From Actinomycetota bacterium (GTDB taxonomy: Bacteria; Actinomycetota; Acidimicrobiia; IMCC26256; PALSA-555), in the NCBI GenBank assembly GCA_016870595.1, contig VGBI01000022.1, positions 1 through 33,081 of the forward strand: DNA of 33,081 nucleotides. The letters run 5' to 3'. The notes under the pieces are model-generated. The model was not told the origin of the DNA and made no database searches. It worked only from the letters and a program-made list of their open reading frames with translations. The stretch's first letter is position 1, and every line of letters begins with the position of its first letter. Position numbers and translations under genes: made by a program. Shown here piece by piece: positions 16,740-24,007 of this stretch.

Positions 16740-17873
16740 TCAGGTCGGGGCGGGTGCGGCGGGTGCGGCGTCGGGTGTACCGGGCGTGTCGGGGTGGCGG
16801 CTGCGGCGGACGGTCTGGACGGCCGCGGCGGTGGCGGCGAGGAGCACCACTCCGCCCGCGATCACGCCGCCCCAGCCCATGAGCGTGGCGCCGTCGTGGT
16901 CGGCGGCGTCGAGGACCAGGTAGGCGACGTAGGCCACGTAGGAGAGCGCAAGGGCGACCCCCTCCCAGCGGGCCACCGAGAACCGGCTCCAGCACATGGG
17001 CACGAGGACGATCGCAGCGGCGATCATCACCGGGATGTCGACCCGCCGGGCTGCGTCGCCCACGGCGATCGACCCGCTGGCGACGGAGGCCACGCCGAGA
17101 ACGAACAGCAGGTTGAAGATGTTGGAGCCCAAGACGTTGGCCACCGCGATGTCGCGCTCACCCCGGATCGCGGCGAGCACGCTGGTCGCAAGCTCGGGCA
17201 GCGAGGTTCCCACCGCGACCACGGTGAGGCCGATCACGAGCTCGCTGACCCCGAGCGCGGTGGCGGCGTCGGTCGCCGCGGTCACGAGCAGGCGGCCGCC
17301 GACCACGAGGAGGGCGAGGCCCACGACGATCTGGCCGACGAGCCACCACACCGGCCGCCGGGCGGTGGGTCGCTCGACCGCGTCGACCTCGGCGTCGTAC
17401 TCGGCGAGCACATCGGGCCGCTCGCGCCGGGCCACGCGGAGCAGCCACACCATGTAGACGACCATGGCGCCGACGAGCAGCAGCCCGTCGACCCTGCCGA
17501 TGCGGCCGTCGAGCGCCATGACCACGAGCGCGACCGACACCGCGACCATGATCGGGATCTCCCGGCGCAGCAGCCGCTGGGCCACGACGAGGCCGCTGAT
17601 CACTGCGCTCACCCCGAGGATCAGCAGCACGTTCACGGTGTTGCTGCCCACGACGTTGCCCAGGGCGATGCCGGGTTGGTCCGACACCGCGGCGTCGAGG
17701 CTGACCACGAGCTCGGGCGCCGAGGTGCCGAGGGCCACGACGGTGAGACCGACGACCACGGCCGAGACGCCGAGCCGGGAGGCGAGGGTGGCCGCGCCCC
17801 GCACGAGCAGGTCGGCCCCACCCACGAGGACGACGAGTCCGCCGATGAACGCGACGACGGTCCAGACGGTCAT
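16740..17873 (-). CDS. Calcium/sodium antiporter, CaCA family (YrbG-like)
   Basis: A 377-residue membrane protein made of two homologous five-helix halves. The first alpha repeat has VVALGTSAPELVVSL and GNVVGSNTVNVLLILG; the second has VVAVGTSLPELATSV and ANVLGSNIFNLLFVLG. These GTS-PEL and GSN motifs bind the cation in NCX_Mj-type exchangers. A charged loop at about 148-175 (RRERPDVLAEYDAEVDAVERP) joins the halves. An extra hydrophobic helix and a proline/alanine-rich tail end the chain, slightly longer than E. coli YrbG. It would exchange Ca2+ for Na+ or H+ across the membrane. It lies between the phasin-like gene and cofD on the same strand with gaps of 56 and 43 bases; no functional link to F420 is evident. 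Confidence 0.93.
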   Translation of the reverse strand: MTVWTVVAFIGGLVVLVGGADLLVRGAATLASRLGVSAVVVGLTVVALGTSAPELVVSLDAAVSDQPGIALGNVVGSNTVNVLLILGVSAVISGLVVAQRLLRREIPIMVAVSVALVVMALDGRIGRVDGLLLVGAMVVYMVWLLRVARRERPDVLAEYDAEVDAVERPTARRPVWWLVGQIVVGLALLVVGGRLLVTAATDAATALGVSELVIGLTVVAVGTSLPELATSVLAAIRGERDIAVANVLGSNIFNLLFVLGVASVASGSIAVGDAARRVDIPVMIAAAIVLVPMCWSRFSVARWEGVALALSYVAYVAYLVLDAADHDGATLMGWGGVIAGGVVLLAATAAAVQTVRRSRHPDTPGTPDAAPAAPAPT

Positions 17874-17899
17874 GCCGTCATGATGCCAACCCGGGTCGG

Positions 17900-17920
17900 C
17901 GCCGCCCGCTATGGGCGGCG
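17900..17920 (-). terminator. Hairpin after the phasin-like gene
   Basis: CGCCGCCC (17900-17907), loop GCTAT, GGGCGGCG (17913-17920) form a perfect 8-bp stem just after the stop at 17930 of the minus-strand gene. It lacks a U-run, as is common in very GC-rich actinobacteria, so termination or transcript stabilisation are both possible. Confidence 0.5.
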
Positions 17921-17929
17921 ACGCAGGGG

Positions 17930-18424
17930 TCAGGCTTCGGTGGTGCTCCGGCCGACGAGGGCCCGGGCCCGCCTGGTGGCGGCGCCGACGACCCGCTCGG
18001 CCTGGGCCTGCGCCTGCTCGACCACCGGCTGGACCCGGCCGGCAGCGTCGCCGATGCGGTCCCGGCCGGCGCCGGCGACCTGGCCGCTGCGGGTCCGGAG
18101 CTCGCGCAGCGCCTGCTCCGTCCGGGTCCGGACGTCGTCGGCGAGCGCCTCGGCCTGGGTGCGGGCCCGGCCCGCGAGGCCGACGGCGGTGGTCCGGGCC
18201 TTGCCGGTGGCCTCGACCGCGGTGCCGGCGGCCTGCCCGGCGAGGCCGGTGGAGCGCGACCAGGCGGCCCGGGCGACGTCGCCCACCCGGGTCACGGCCT
18301 CGTCGGCCCAGGCCGGGACGGCGATCGGACCCGACGCCGCCGGCGCGGGGCCGGTGGAGCCGGAGTCGGGTGCGGGGGAGTCGGGGGTGGGGATGTCGGT
18401 GGTGGGGATGTCGGTGGTGGCCAT
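17930..18424 (-). CDS. Phasin-like / amphipathic helical protein, function unknown
   Basis: A 164-residue protein. The first 40 residues are a disordered, repeat-like stretch (TTDIPTTDIPTPDSPAPDS). From about 45 to the end nearly everything is alanine-, arginine- and glutamate-rich helix without prolines (AGRARTQAEALADDVRTRTEQALRELRTRSGQ broken over 87-118, then QPVVEQAQAQAERVVGAATRRARALVG), with no membrane segment. Such composition is shared by phasins, apolipoprotein-like and some stress proteins that coat granules or membranes; I cannot assign it more closely. GAGGAG is four bases before the ATG. The promoter is unusually elaborate for a small gene (see 18471-18511), suggesting it is specifically controlled. 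Confidence 0.65.
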   Translation of the reverse strand: MATTDIPTTDIPTPDSPAPDSGSTGPAPAASGPIAVPAWADEAVTRVGDVARAAWSRSTGLAGQAAGTAVEATGKARTTAVGLAGRARTQAEALADDVRTRTEQALRELRTRSGQVAGAGRDRIGDAAGRVQPVVEQAQAQAERVVGAATRRARALVGRSTTEA

Positions 18425-18470
18425 GGTGCTCCTCGGACGTGGGGGCCGGCGGGGGAACCGGCAGTGGGGT

Positions 18471-18511
18471 GTGCTTGCAAGATAGCGCAGAGTGCTAACT
18501 CTTGCAAGCAC
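18471..18511. promoter_or_regulatory. 12-bp perfect inverted repeat operator overlapping the phasin-like gene promoter
   Basis: GTGCTTGCAAGA (18471-18482) and TCTTGCAAGCAC (18500-18511) are exact reverse complements separated by 17 bp; each arm contains the self-palindrome CTTGCAAG. Inside the spacer TAGCGC-AGA-GTGCTA is a second, near-perfect inverted repeat. On the minus strand the arms supply a -35 TTGCAA (18502-18507) and a -10 TATCTT (complement of 18479-18484) spaced by exactly 17 bp, so a dimeric repressor here would block RNA polymerase. TTAGCACTC, identical to one half of the HrcA/CIRCE element, lies between them, but the other half is absent. The site is 52 bp upstream of the plus-strand glycosyltransferase and might act on both. 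Confidence 0.75.
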
Positions 18512-18545
18512 CCCGGGGGGCCACGCCCGGTCCGGTCGACGCCGG

Positions 18546-18551
18546 TATCCT
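18546..18551 (+). promoter_or_regulatory. -10 box TATCCT for the giant glycosyltransferase gene
   Basis: TATCCT lies 11 bases before the ATG at 18563, predicting a leader of about 3-5 nt. The rest of the 138-bp divergent region consists of the inverted-repeat operator and the phasin-like leader. Confidence 0.42.
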
Positions 18552-18562
18552 CCGGGTGCGCC

Positions 18563-21500
18563 ATGGCCGATCCCCCCGACTCCGTGACGGGCCCACCGCC
18601 GGGGGATCCGCGGGTCGAGGACCCGGTCCTCGCCCCGGCCGACGACCTCGTGGTCGACGATCCTGGCCCCGAGACCCCGCCGGTGGTGGTGGCCGTCGTC
18701 GTGACCCACGACCCCGGGCCCGAGCTCGAGGATGCCCTGGCCTCCCTGGGCGCCCAGGACTACCCGGGGCTGCGGGTGCTGGTCGTCGACGCCGCCTCGG
18801 GCGCCGATCCCACCGACCGGGTCCTCGCCGTCGTCCCCGACGCCCGGGTGCGCCGCACCCGCGCCGACGGTTTCGCCGAAGCGGCCAACGAGGCGCTCTC
18901 GGTGGCCGAGCAGGCGGCCTTCCTCTGCTTCTGCCACGACGATGTCCGGCTCGAGCCCGACGCCGTCCGCATCCTGGTCGAGGAGGCGTACCGGTCGAAC
19001 GCCGCCGTCTGCGGCCCGAAGCTGGTGGAGTACGACCGGCCCGAGGTGCTGCTCGAGGTGGGGCGGTCGATCGACCGCTTCGGCGGTGCCCACACCGGCA
19101 TCGAGCCGGGGGAGCTCGACCAGGAGCAGCACGACGCCGTCCGCGACGTGTTCTACGTGCCGAGCGCGACCATGCTCGTGCGGGCCGACCTGTTCCACAC
19201 CCTCGGCGGGTTCGACGCCGAGGCGTTCCCGGGCTCCGAGGATCTCGACCTGTGCTGGCGGGCCCGGCTCGCCGGTGCGCGCGTGATGGCCGTGCCCGAC
19301 GCCCGGGTCGGTCACCGTGAGGCCGGGAACGTCCGGGCGGTCGGCGATCCGGCCGAGGTGCGGGCCCGGGCCCGCCGGCGGCTCCGCACGGCGTTCACCT
19401 GCTACTCGACCGGATCGCTCGTGTGGATCGTGCCACTCGGGCTCGTGGTGTCGACCCTCGAGGTGCTGGCCTTCCTGTTCAGTCGCCGCCGGACCGAAGC
19501 CGTGGCCGAGGCCCGGGCGTGGTGGTGGTGCCTCGGGCACCCCGGCCGAATCCGGCCGTCGCGGCGTCGGGCCCAGCGGCTCCGGACCGTCCACGACCTC
19601 GACCTCTGGGAGCTGCAGGTCGGCTGGGTGGCCCGCCTGCGCTCGTTCCTCGCCCATCACCACGCCGACGAACGAGTGGAGTCCATCGGCGACCGGGTCC
19701 GGCTTTGGAGTGACCGCACGGCCGACGGCCTCCGCCACCCCGGGACTCTCGCCGCCGCCGCGTTCCTCGTGGTCCTCGTGATCGGCTCGCGCGCGGTCAT
19801 CGCCGACGGCGTCCCCGCGGTCGGGACGCTGGTGCCGTGGGTCGGGGTCGGGCCCGCCCTCGACGCCTTCACCTCGGCCTGGCGCGACACGGGGCTCGGC
19901 GCCCCGGTCCCTGCGTCGGGTGCGCTGGCCGTGGTCGCCGGCCTGACCACCGCCACCCTGGGGCATCCCGGCCTCGCCCAGACCCTGGCCGTGCTCGGGG
20001 CGTTCGTCGTGGGACCGCTCGGGGTGGCCCGGCTCCTGCGGCGCCTCGGCGCCACCCGGGGTCCGGCGGTGGCCGGCGCCGTGCTCTACGGCGTCAGCCC
20101 GGTCATCCGCAACGCGTTCGCCGGTGGGCGCCTCGGTGCGGTCGTCCTCTACGCGACCGCCCCGTTCCTCGTCCTGACCTTCGTGCGGGCCGCCGGCTTC
20201 GCCGGGCCGACCGCGGGTGACCGGCGCGGTCGGGCGCTCCTCGGGCTCGCCAGCCTCGCCGCCCTCACCATCGCGTTCGCACCGACGGCGGCGCTGTTCC
20301 TCGTCCTCGTGGCGGTGGCCGCCCTGCTCGGGTCGCTGTGCACCGGGCGTGACGTCGGTGCGGCGGCGCGTGGCCTCGCGATCGCGGTGGCGGGCACCGT
20401 GGGCGCGCTGGTCCTGCTGTTCCCGTGGTCCCTCTCGGCCCGGGACCTCGTCGACGATCCGGCGGCGTTCGGCGTTGCGCTGCGGGTCCCCGACCTCGAG
20501 CTCGGGACGGTCCTGCGCTTCGCCACCGGACCGGCCGGTGCCGGCGTCGCGAGCCTCGGGGTCTACGCCACGGCGCTGTTCGCGCTCGCGGTGGCGCGCG
20601 GACCCCGGCTCGCGTGGGTGGCCCGGGCGTGGTTCCTCGTCGCGGCGGGTGTCGCGGCGGTGTTCGTGCCTTCGCGGGTGTGGCCCGACGCTGCCGTGCC
20701 CCCACCCGAGGGGGCACTGGTCGCAGCGGCCCTCGGGCTCGCGGTCGCGGCTGGGCTCGGCGTCGGGGCGTTCGGCGAGGAGCTGCGCCGGGCCCGCTTC
20801 GGGTGGCGGCAGCTCGGCGCGGTGGTCGCGGCGGGCGGGGTGGTCCTCGCGTCGCTCGGGTTCGTCGCCGATGCGGTCGACGGTCGGTGGCACGCCGCGC
20901 GGTCGGGTTGGAACGACCCCCTCGCCTTCACCGCCGATCGACCGCCGGCGGGCGCCTTCCGCATCCTCTGGCTCGGCGACGCGGCGGTGCTCCCGACCGA
21001 TCCGTTCCCCGTACGCGACGGCGTCGCATACGCGCTCACCGTCGACGGCGCGGGCGACGTGCGGTCGGTGCCGAGGGCGCCGGCGGCCGCCGCCGACGCC
21101 GTGCTGGCCGACGCCGTCGGCCTCGCGCTCGACGGCCGCACGAACCGCCTCGGACGCATCGTGGCGCCCATGGGGGTGCGCTACGTGGCCGCCCCGGTGC
21201 GCAACGGTCCCGCCGGCCCGGAGCGCCAGGCGGTCCCGGGACTGCGGTCCCGGCTCGCGGACCAGCTCGACCTCGCGGAGCTCGGGACCGAGCGGGGCCT
21301 GGTCCTCTACGAGAACACGGCCTGGTTCCCGGGCCGGGGCGTGGTCGCGGCCGCCGACGCCGATGCCGTGCCCGCCGGCGACCGCGCCGCGATCCCGGCG
21401 TCGCTCGGCACCGACCTCGCCGGGGCCGTCACGCCCCTCGGGGCCGGACCGGCGGGACCGGGCCTGGTGGTGGCGGCCGAGGCGTTCGCGTCGGCGTGGA

Positions 21501-21826
21501 CGGCGACCGTGGCCGGCCGCCCGCTCCGGCACGCCGAGAGCTTCGGCTGGGCCAACAGCTGGGTGCTCCCGCGCCGGGGCGAGGTGGCGCTGCGCTACGA
21601 CGACCAGTGGCCGACCCGACTGATGATCGCCGGCCAGGCCGTGCTGTGGCTGGTCGTCGCGGCGGTCGGCTGGACCGGCCGGCGGCGGCGGGTCCCGGTC
21701 ACCGGCGCCCGGCTCAGCCGGGTGGAGCGCCGGGAGCAGGCCGACGAACGGCGGCGGGCGCGTGACGCGATGCAGGACCGGCGTCGGCGCGACGACCTCG
21801 ACGACGACTTCTGGGCGCAGGCGTGA
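18563..21826 (+). CDS. Giant GT2-family glycosyltransferase with large C-terminal membrane domain
   Basis: A 1087-residue protein. After a disordered acidic start (1-38), residues 40-255 form a GT-A domain: VVVAVVVTHDPGPELEDAL, VLVVDAASG at 72-80, HDD at 125-127 (the DxD-like motif), ATMLVRADLFHTLGGFD and the catalytic SEDLDLCWRARLAGA with ED at 226-227. Two helices follow near 300-325, then from about 420 to 780 many transmembrane helices, and an outer soluble C-terminal part. The end is a charged segment (RREQADERRRARD...DDLDDDFWAQA). GT2 plus multi-TM architecture suggests lipid-linked sugar transfer across or at the membrane. The DUF5719-like gene overlaps by four bases (GTGA) and probably acts with it. 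The acceptor and donor are unknown. ATG 18563 was chosen because a -10 box lies just before it. Confidence 0.85.
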   Translation: MADPPDSVTGPPPGDPRVEDPVLAPADDLVVDDPGPETPPVVVAVVVTHDPGPELEDALASLGAQDYPGLRVLVVDAASGADPTDRVLAVVPDARVRRTRADGFAEAANEALSVAEQAAFLCFCHDDVRLEPDAVRILVEEAYRSNAAVCGPKLVEYDRPEVLLEVGRSIDRFGGAHTGIEPGELDQEQHDAVRDVFYVPSATMLVRADLFHTLGGFDAEAFPGSEDLDLCWRARLAGARVMAVPDARVGHREAGNVRAVGDPAEVRARARRRLRTAFTCYSTGSLVWIVPLGLVVSTLEVLAFLFSRRRTEAVAEARAWWWCLGHPGRIRPSRRRAQRLRTVHDLDLWELQVGWVARLRSFLAHHHADERVESIGDRVRLWSDRTADGLRHPGTLAAAAFLVVLVIGSRAVIADGVPAVGTLVPWVGVGPALDAFTSAWRDTGLGAPVPASGALAVVAGLTTATLGHPGLAQTLAVLGAFVVGPLGVARLLRRLGATRGPAVAGAVLYGVSPVIRNAFAGGRLGAVVLYATAPFLVLTFVRAAGFAGPTAGDRRGRALLGLASLAALTIAFAPTAALFLVLVAVAALLGSLCTGRDVGAAARGLAIAVAGTVGALVLLFPWSLSARDLVDDPAAFGVALRVPDLELGTVLRFATGPAGAGVASLGVYATALFALAVARGPRLAWVARAWFLVAAGVAAVFVPSRVWPDAAVPPPEGALVAAALGLAVAAGLGVGAFGEELRRARFGWRQLGAVVAAGGVVLASLGFVADAVDGRWHAARSGWNDPLAFTADRPPAGAFRILWLGDAAVLPTDPFPVRDGVAYALTVDGAGDVRSVPRAPAAAADAVLADAVGLALDGRTNRLGRIVAPMGVRYVAAPVRNGPAGPERQAVPGLRSRLADQLDLAELGTERGLVLYENTAWFPGRGVVAAADADAVPAGDRAAIPASLGTDLAGAVTPLGAGPAGPGLVVAAEAFASAWTATVAGRPLRHAESFGWANSWVLPRRGEVALRYDDQWPTRLMIAGQAVLWLVVAAVGWTGRRRRVPVTGARLSRVERREQADERRRARDAMQDRRRRDDLDDDFWAQA

Positions 21827-23556
21827 GCGGTCCGGTCGATCCCCGCGACCCGCTCGGATCCGCCCCGGATCCGGCCAGGGGTGGCGACTGGTGGCGCATC
21901 GCGAGCGACGCCCGGGGTGACGACGCGTTCGACGACGCGTTCGCCGACGAGTTCGCCGACGAGTTCGCCGACGAGTCCGACACTGCGCCCGAGCCCGACC
22001 CGTTCGCGGTGTTCGACGACCCCGTGGACGACGCCTCGTCGGACGCCGGCTGGGCCGACGACGACTGGGCGGACGGTGACCCCGGTGATGCCGGTGATGC
22101 CGGTGATGCCGGTGATGCCGGTGGCGCATCGGGAGCGGGGCGGGTCCCGCCGCCGGGCGCCGGGCGCGCCGCCCGGGTCGTGACGGTGGCGGTCCTCGCT
22201 GCCCTGCTCGCGGGCGCGATCGTGCTCGACCGCCGGTCGCCCGGCGCCGATCCGGCCCGGGTGACCACCCCCGGCCTCGCCGGTCCCGAGGTCCCGGGGG
22301 ACGACGCCCTGTCGGTGGCCTGGTACTGCCCGGCGGGCACGGCGGTTGCGGGTGGGGCCACCGAGGAGACGGTGTTCATCGCCAACCTCTCGCCCGGCGC
22401 CATCACCGCCGACGTCACGGTGGACGCCGCCTCGACCGAGGCGACCACCCAGCGGGTCGAGGTGGGCGCGTACGGACGGCGGGCCGTCCGGGTGGGGACG
22501 GTGGCTCGCGTGGGGGCACCCGGCGTGGTGGTCGAGGTGGTGGGTGGCGCCGCCGTCGTGGAGCACGAGATCCGGGGCGCGGACGATCTCGCGATGAGCC
22601 CGTGCGCCCGGACCGCGTCGCGACGCTGGTACTTCGCCGCCGGGGGCACCGCCCGGGGTGCGGCCCAGGTGCTCGAGCTGTTCAACCCGTTCGGCGACGA
22701 CGCCATCGTCGACATCGGCTTCGTCACCGACTCCGGCGTGCAGGAACCCCAGGCGCTGCAGGGGATCGTGGTCGGGCGCCGCTCGAAGATCGTGGTTCCC
22801 GTGACCGACGTCGTCCCCCGCCAGGAGCGCGTCGCCACGGTGGTCCGGGCCAGGGCCGGGCGCATCGTCGCCGAGCAGATCCGGTCGTTCGCGGGCGCCG
22901 ACGGCGTCAACGGCCTCACACTGTCCCTCGGGAGCCCGGCACCGCGGCGTGAGTGGATCCTCCCCCTGCCCGTGGCCGCCACCGGGGTCGTGGGGGCGGT
23001 CGCCATCGCCAACTTCGGTCTGGTCCCGGCCACCGCCGAGGTGGCGGTGCTGCTCTCGGGCGGGGGCTCGCTCGCCCCCGAAACGGTCGACGTCCCCACC
23101 CGCTCGGTGGTGCGGTTCGATCCGAGCGCCCGGATCCCGGCGGGGACCACTGCGGCCGTGGTGGTCCGGGTGCCCGACGGGGGCCGGGTCGTGGCCGAGT
23201 CGATCGTGACCTCGGGGGGAGGCTCGGCGACGGACGGCGGCGCGGCGGTCGCGGCCCGCCGGTGGGCGTTGGCCGGCGCGCCGACCGGCGCGTTCTCGGC
23301 CGTGGTCGCGGTGAACCCGGGGCAGGGACCGGTGACGGTCGAGGTGCTCGCCTACAAGGCCGGCGACCCCGTCGGCCCGCGCAGCGCACCCGCGCAGGTC
23401 GTGCCACCGGGCCGCGTCGCGCGCTTCGACCTCGCCGAATGGGGGATCACCCCGGGTCAGGTCCTGGTGGTGTCGGCCGACGGTCCGATCGTGGTCGGGC
23501 GCGACACCTACCTGGGCGCGGTGTCCCTCGCGACCGCCGTGCCGTTCCGGGACTGA
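21823..23556 (+). CDS. DUF5719-like membrane-anchored surface protein
   Basis: A 577-residue protein beginning at GTG 21823, which overlaps the preceding stop. Residues 1-110 are cytoplasmic, acidic and low in complexity, including three FADE units (40-51) and a GDA run (88-99). One transmembrane helix follows (about 118-135, VVTVAVLAALLAGAIVL). The remaining 430 outer residues are beta-rich, with repeating modules such as WYCPAGTA...ETVFIANLSPGAITADVTV, WYFAAGGTARGAAQVLELFNPFGDDAIVDIGF and WALAGAPTGAFSAVVAVNPGQGPVTVEVL, each starting with a W-x-x-aromatic/A-G turn. I recognise these as the DUF5719 type found next to large glycosyltransferases in actinobacteria; the function is unknown. It may be a scaffold or substrate of the upstream enzyme. 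Confidence 0.75.
   Translation: MSGPVDPRDPLGSAPDPARGGDWWRIASDARGDDAFDDAFADEFADEFADESDTAPEPDPFAVFDDPVDDASSDAGWADDDWADGDPGDAGDAGDAGDAGGASGAGRVPPPGAGRAARVVTVAVLAALLAGAIVLDRRSPGADPARVTTPGLAGPEVPGDDALSVAWYCPAGTAVAGGATEETVFIANLSPGAITADVTVDAASTEATTQRVEVGAYGRRAVRVGTVARVGAPGVVVEVVGGAAVVEHEIRGADDLAMSPCARTASRRWYFAAGGTARGAAQVLELFNPFGDDAIVDIGFVTDSGVQEPQALQGIVVGRRSKIVVPVTDVVPRQERVATVVRARAGRIVAEQIRSFAGADGVNGLTLSLGSPAPRREWILPLPVAATGVVGAVAIANFGLVPATAEVAVLLSGGGSLAPETVDVPTRSVVRFDPSARIPAGTTAAVVVRVPDGGRVVAESIVTSGGGSATDGGAAVAARRWALAGAPTGAFSAVVAVNPGQGPVTVEVLAYKAGDPVGPRSAPAQVVPPGRVARFDLAEWGITPGQVLVVSADGPIVVGRDTYLGAVSLATAVPFRD
21940..21975 (+). repeat. Three tandem 12-bp units (TTCGCCGACGAG) in the DUF5719-like gene
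   Basis: Three perfect copies at 21940-21951, 21952-21963 and 21964-21975 encode FADE three times. Being 12 bp, a gain or loss of a unit keeps the frame. Confidence 0.9.
22082..22117 (+). repeat. Four tandem 9-bp units (CCGGTGATG) in the DUF5719-like gene
   Basis: Four perfect copies in a row encode the G-D-A run just before the transmembrane helix. The 9-bp unit allows in-frame length change of the acidic cytoplasmic linker. Confidence 0.9.
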
Positions 23557-23557
23557 C

Positions 23558-24007
23558 GTGCTCAGCCGTCTCCTGATCGCCGCGGTGCTGATCGTCGTGG
23601 TGGTCGCCGTCGCCGCGGTGAGCCGCCGCGCCCGCCCCGGACCGCCGCCCCGGACTGCGGCGCCGGTGCCTGCGCAGCTCGACCGGACCGACTTCCCGCG
23701 GCCCGACGCGCCGTGGCTGGTCGCCTACTTCTGGGCGCGGACCTGCGACTCGTGCGTGGGTCTGGCGGCCAAGGTGGCGGTGCTGGAGTCGACCGACGTC
23801 GCCACGTGCGCGCTCGAGGCGACCGACGACCGTGCGCTGCACCAGCGGTACGCGATCGCGGCGATCCCGTTGATCCTGGTCGCCGACGCCGCCGGGGTGG
23901 TGCGCCACCACACGCTCGGAGCCGTCAGCGCGACCGACCTGTGGGCCGCCCTCGCCGACGTCCGCTCAGGTGGGGGCGTCGAACCGGGCGGAGGGCTCGA
24001 GCACTGA
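23558..24007 (+). CDS. Membrane-anchored thioredoxin-fold protein with CDSC motif
   Basis: A 149-residue protein with one N-terminal transmembrane helix (about 4-22, RLLIAAVLIVVVVAVAAVS) and a thioredoxin-like domain: WLVAYFWARTCDSCVGLAAKVAVLE carries a C-x-x-C pair (CDSC), then RYAIAAIPLILVADAAGVVRHHTLGAV with the cis-proline region (AIP). The fold suggests a thiol-disulfide exchange or reductase role; the sidedness is uncertain. The GTG start is one base after the DUF5719-like stop, so it belongs to the same operon. Its 3' end overlaps the convergent ftsH coding end by 42 bases (23966-24007). Confidence 0.8.
   Translation: MLSRLLIAAVLIVVVVAVAAVSRRARPGPPPRTAAPVPAQLDRTDFPRPDAPWLVAYFWARTCDSCVGLAAKVAVLESTDVATCALEATDDRALHQRYAIAAIPLILVADAAGVVRHHTLGAVSATDLWAALADVRSGGGVEPGGGLEH

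Noticed and set aside
18483-18499. A complete CIRCE (HrcA) element
   Set aside because: Only one half site (TTAGCACTC on the minus strand) is present; the position nine bases away does not match the second half.
17930-22129. Minus-strand open frame of about 1400 codons opposite the giant glycosyltransferase
   Set aside because: The plus-strand frame has clear GT2 motifs and operon overlaps; the minus frame reads as low-complexity R/G/E/H runs caused by high GC. Only its final 164 codons (17930-18424) form a separate, plausible gene.
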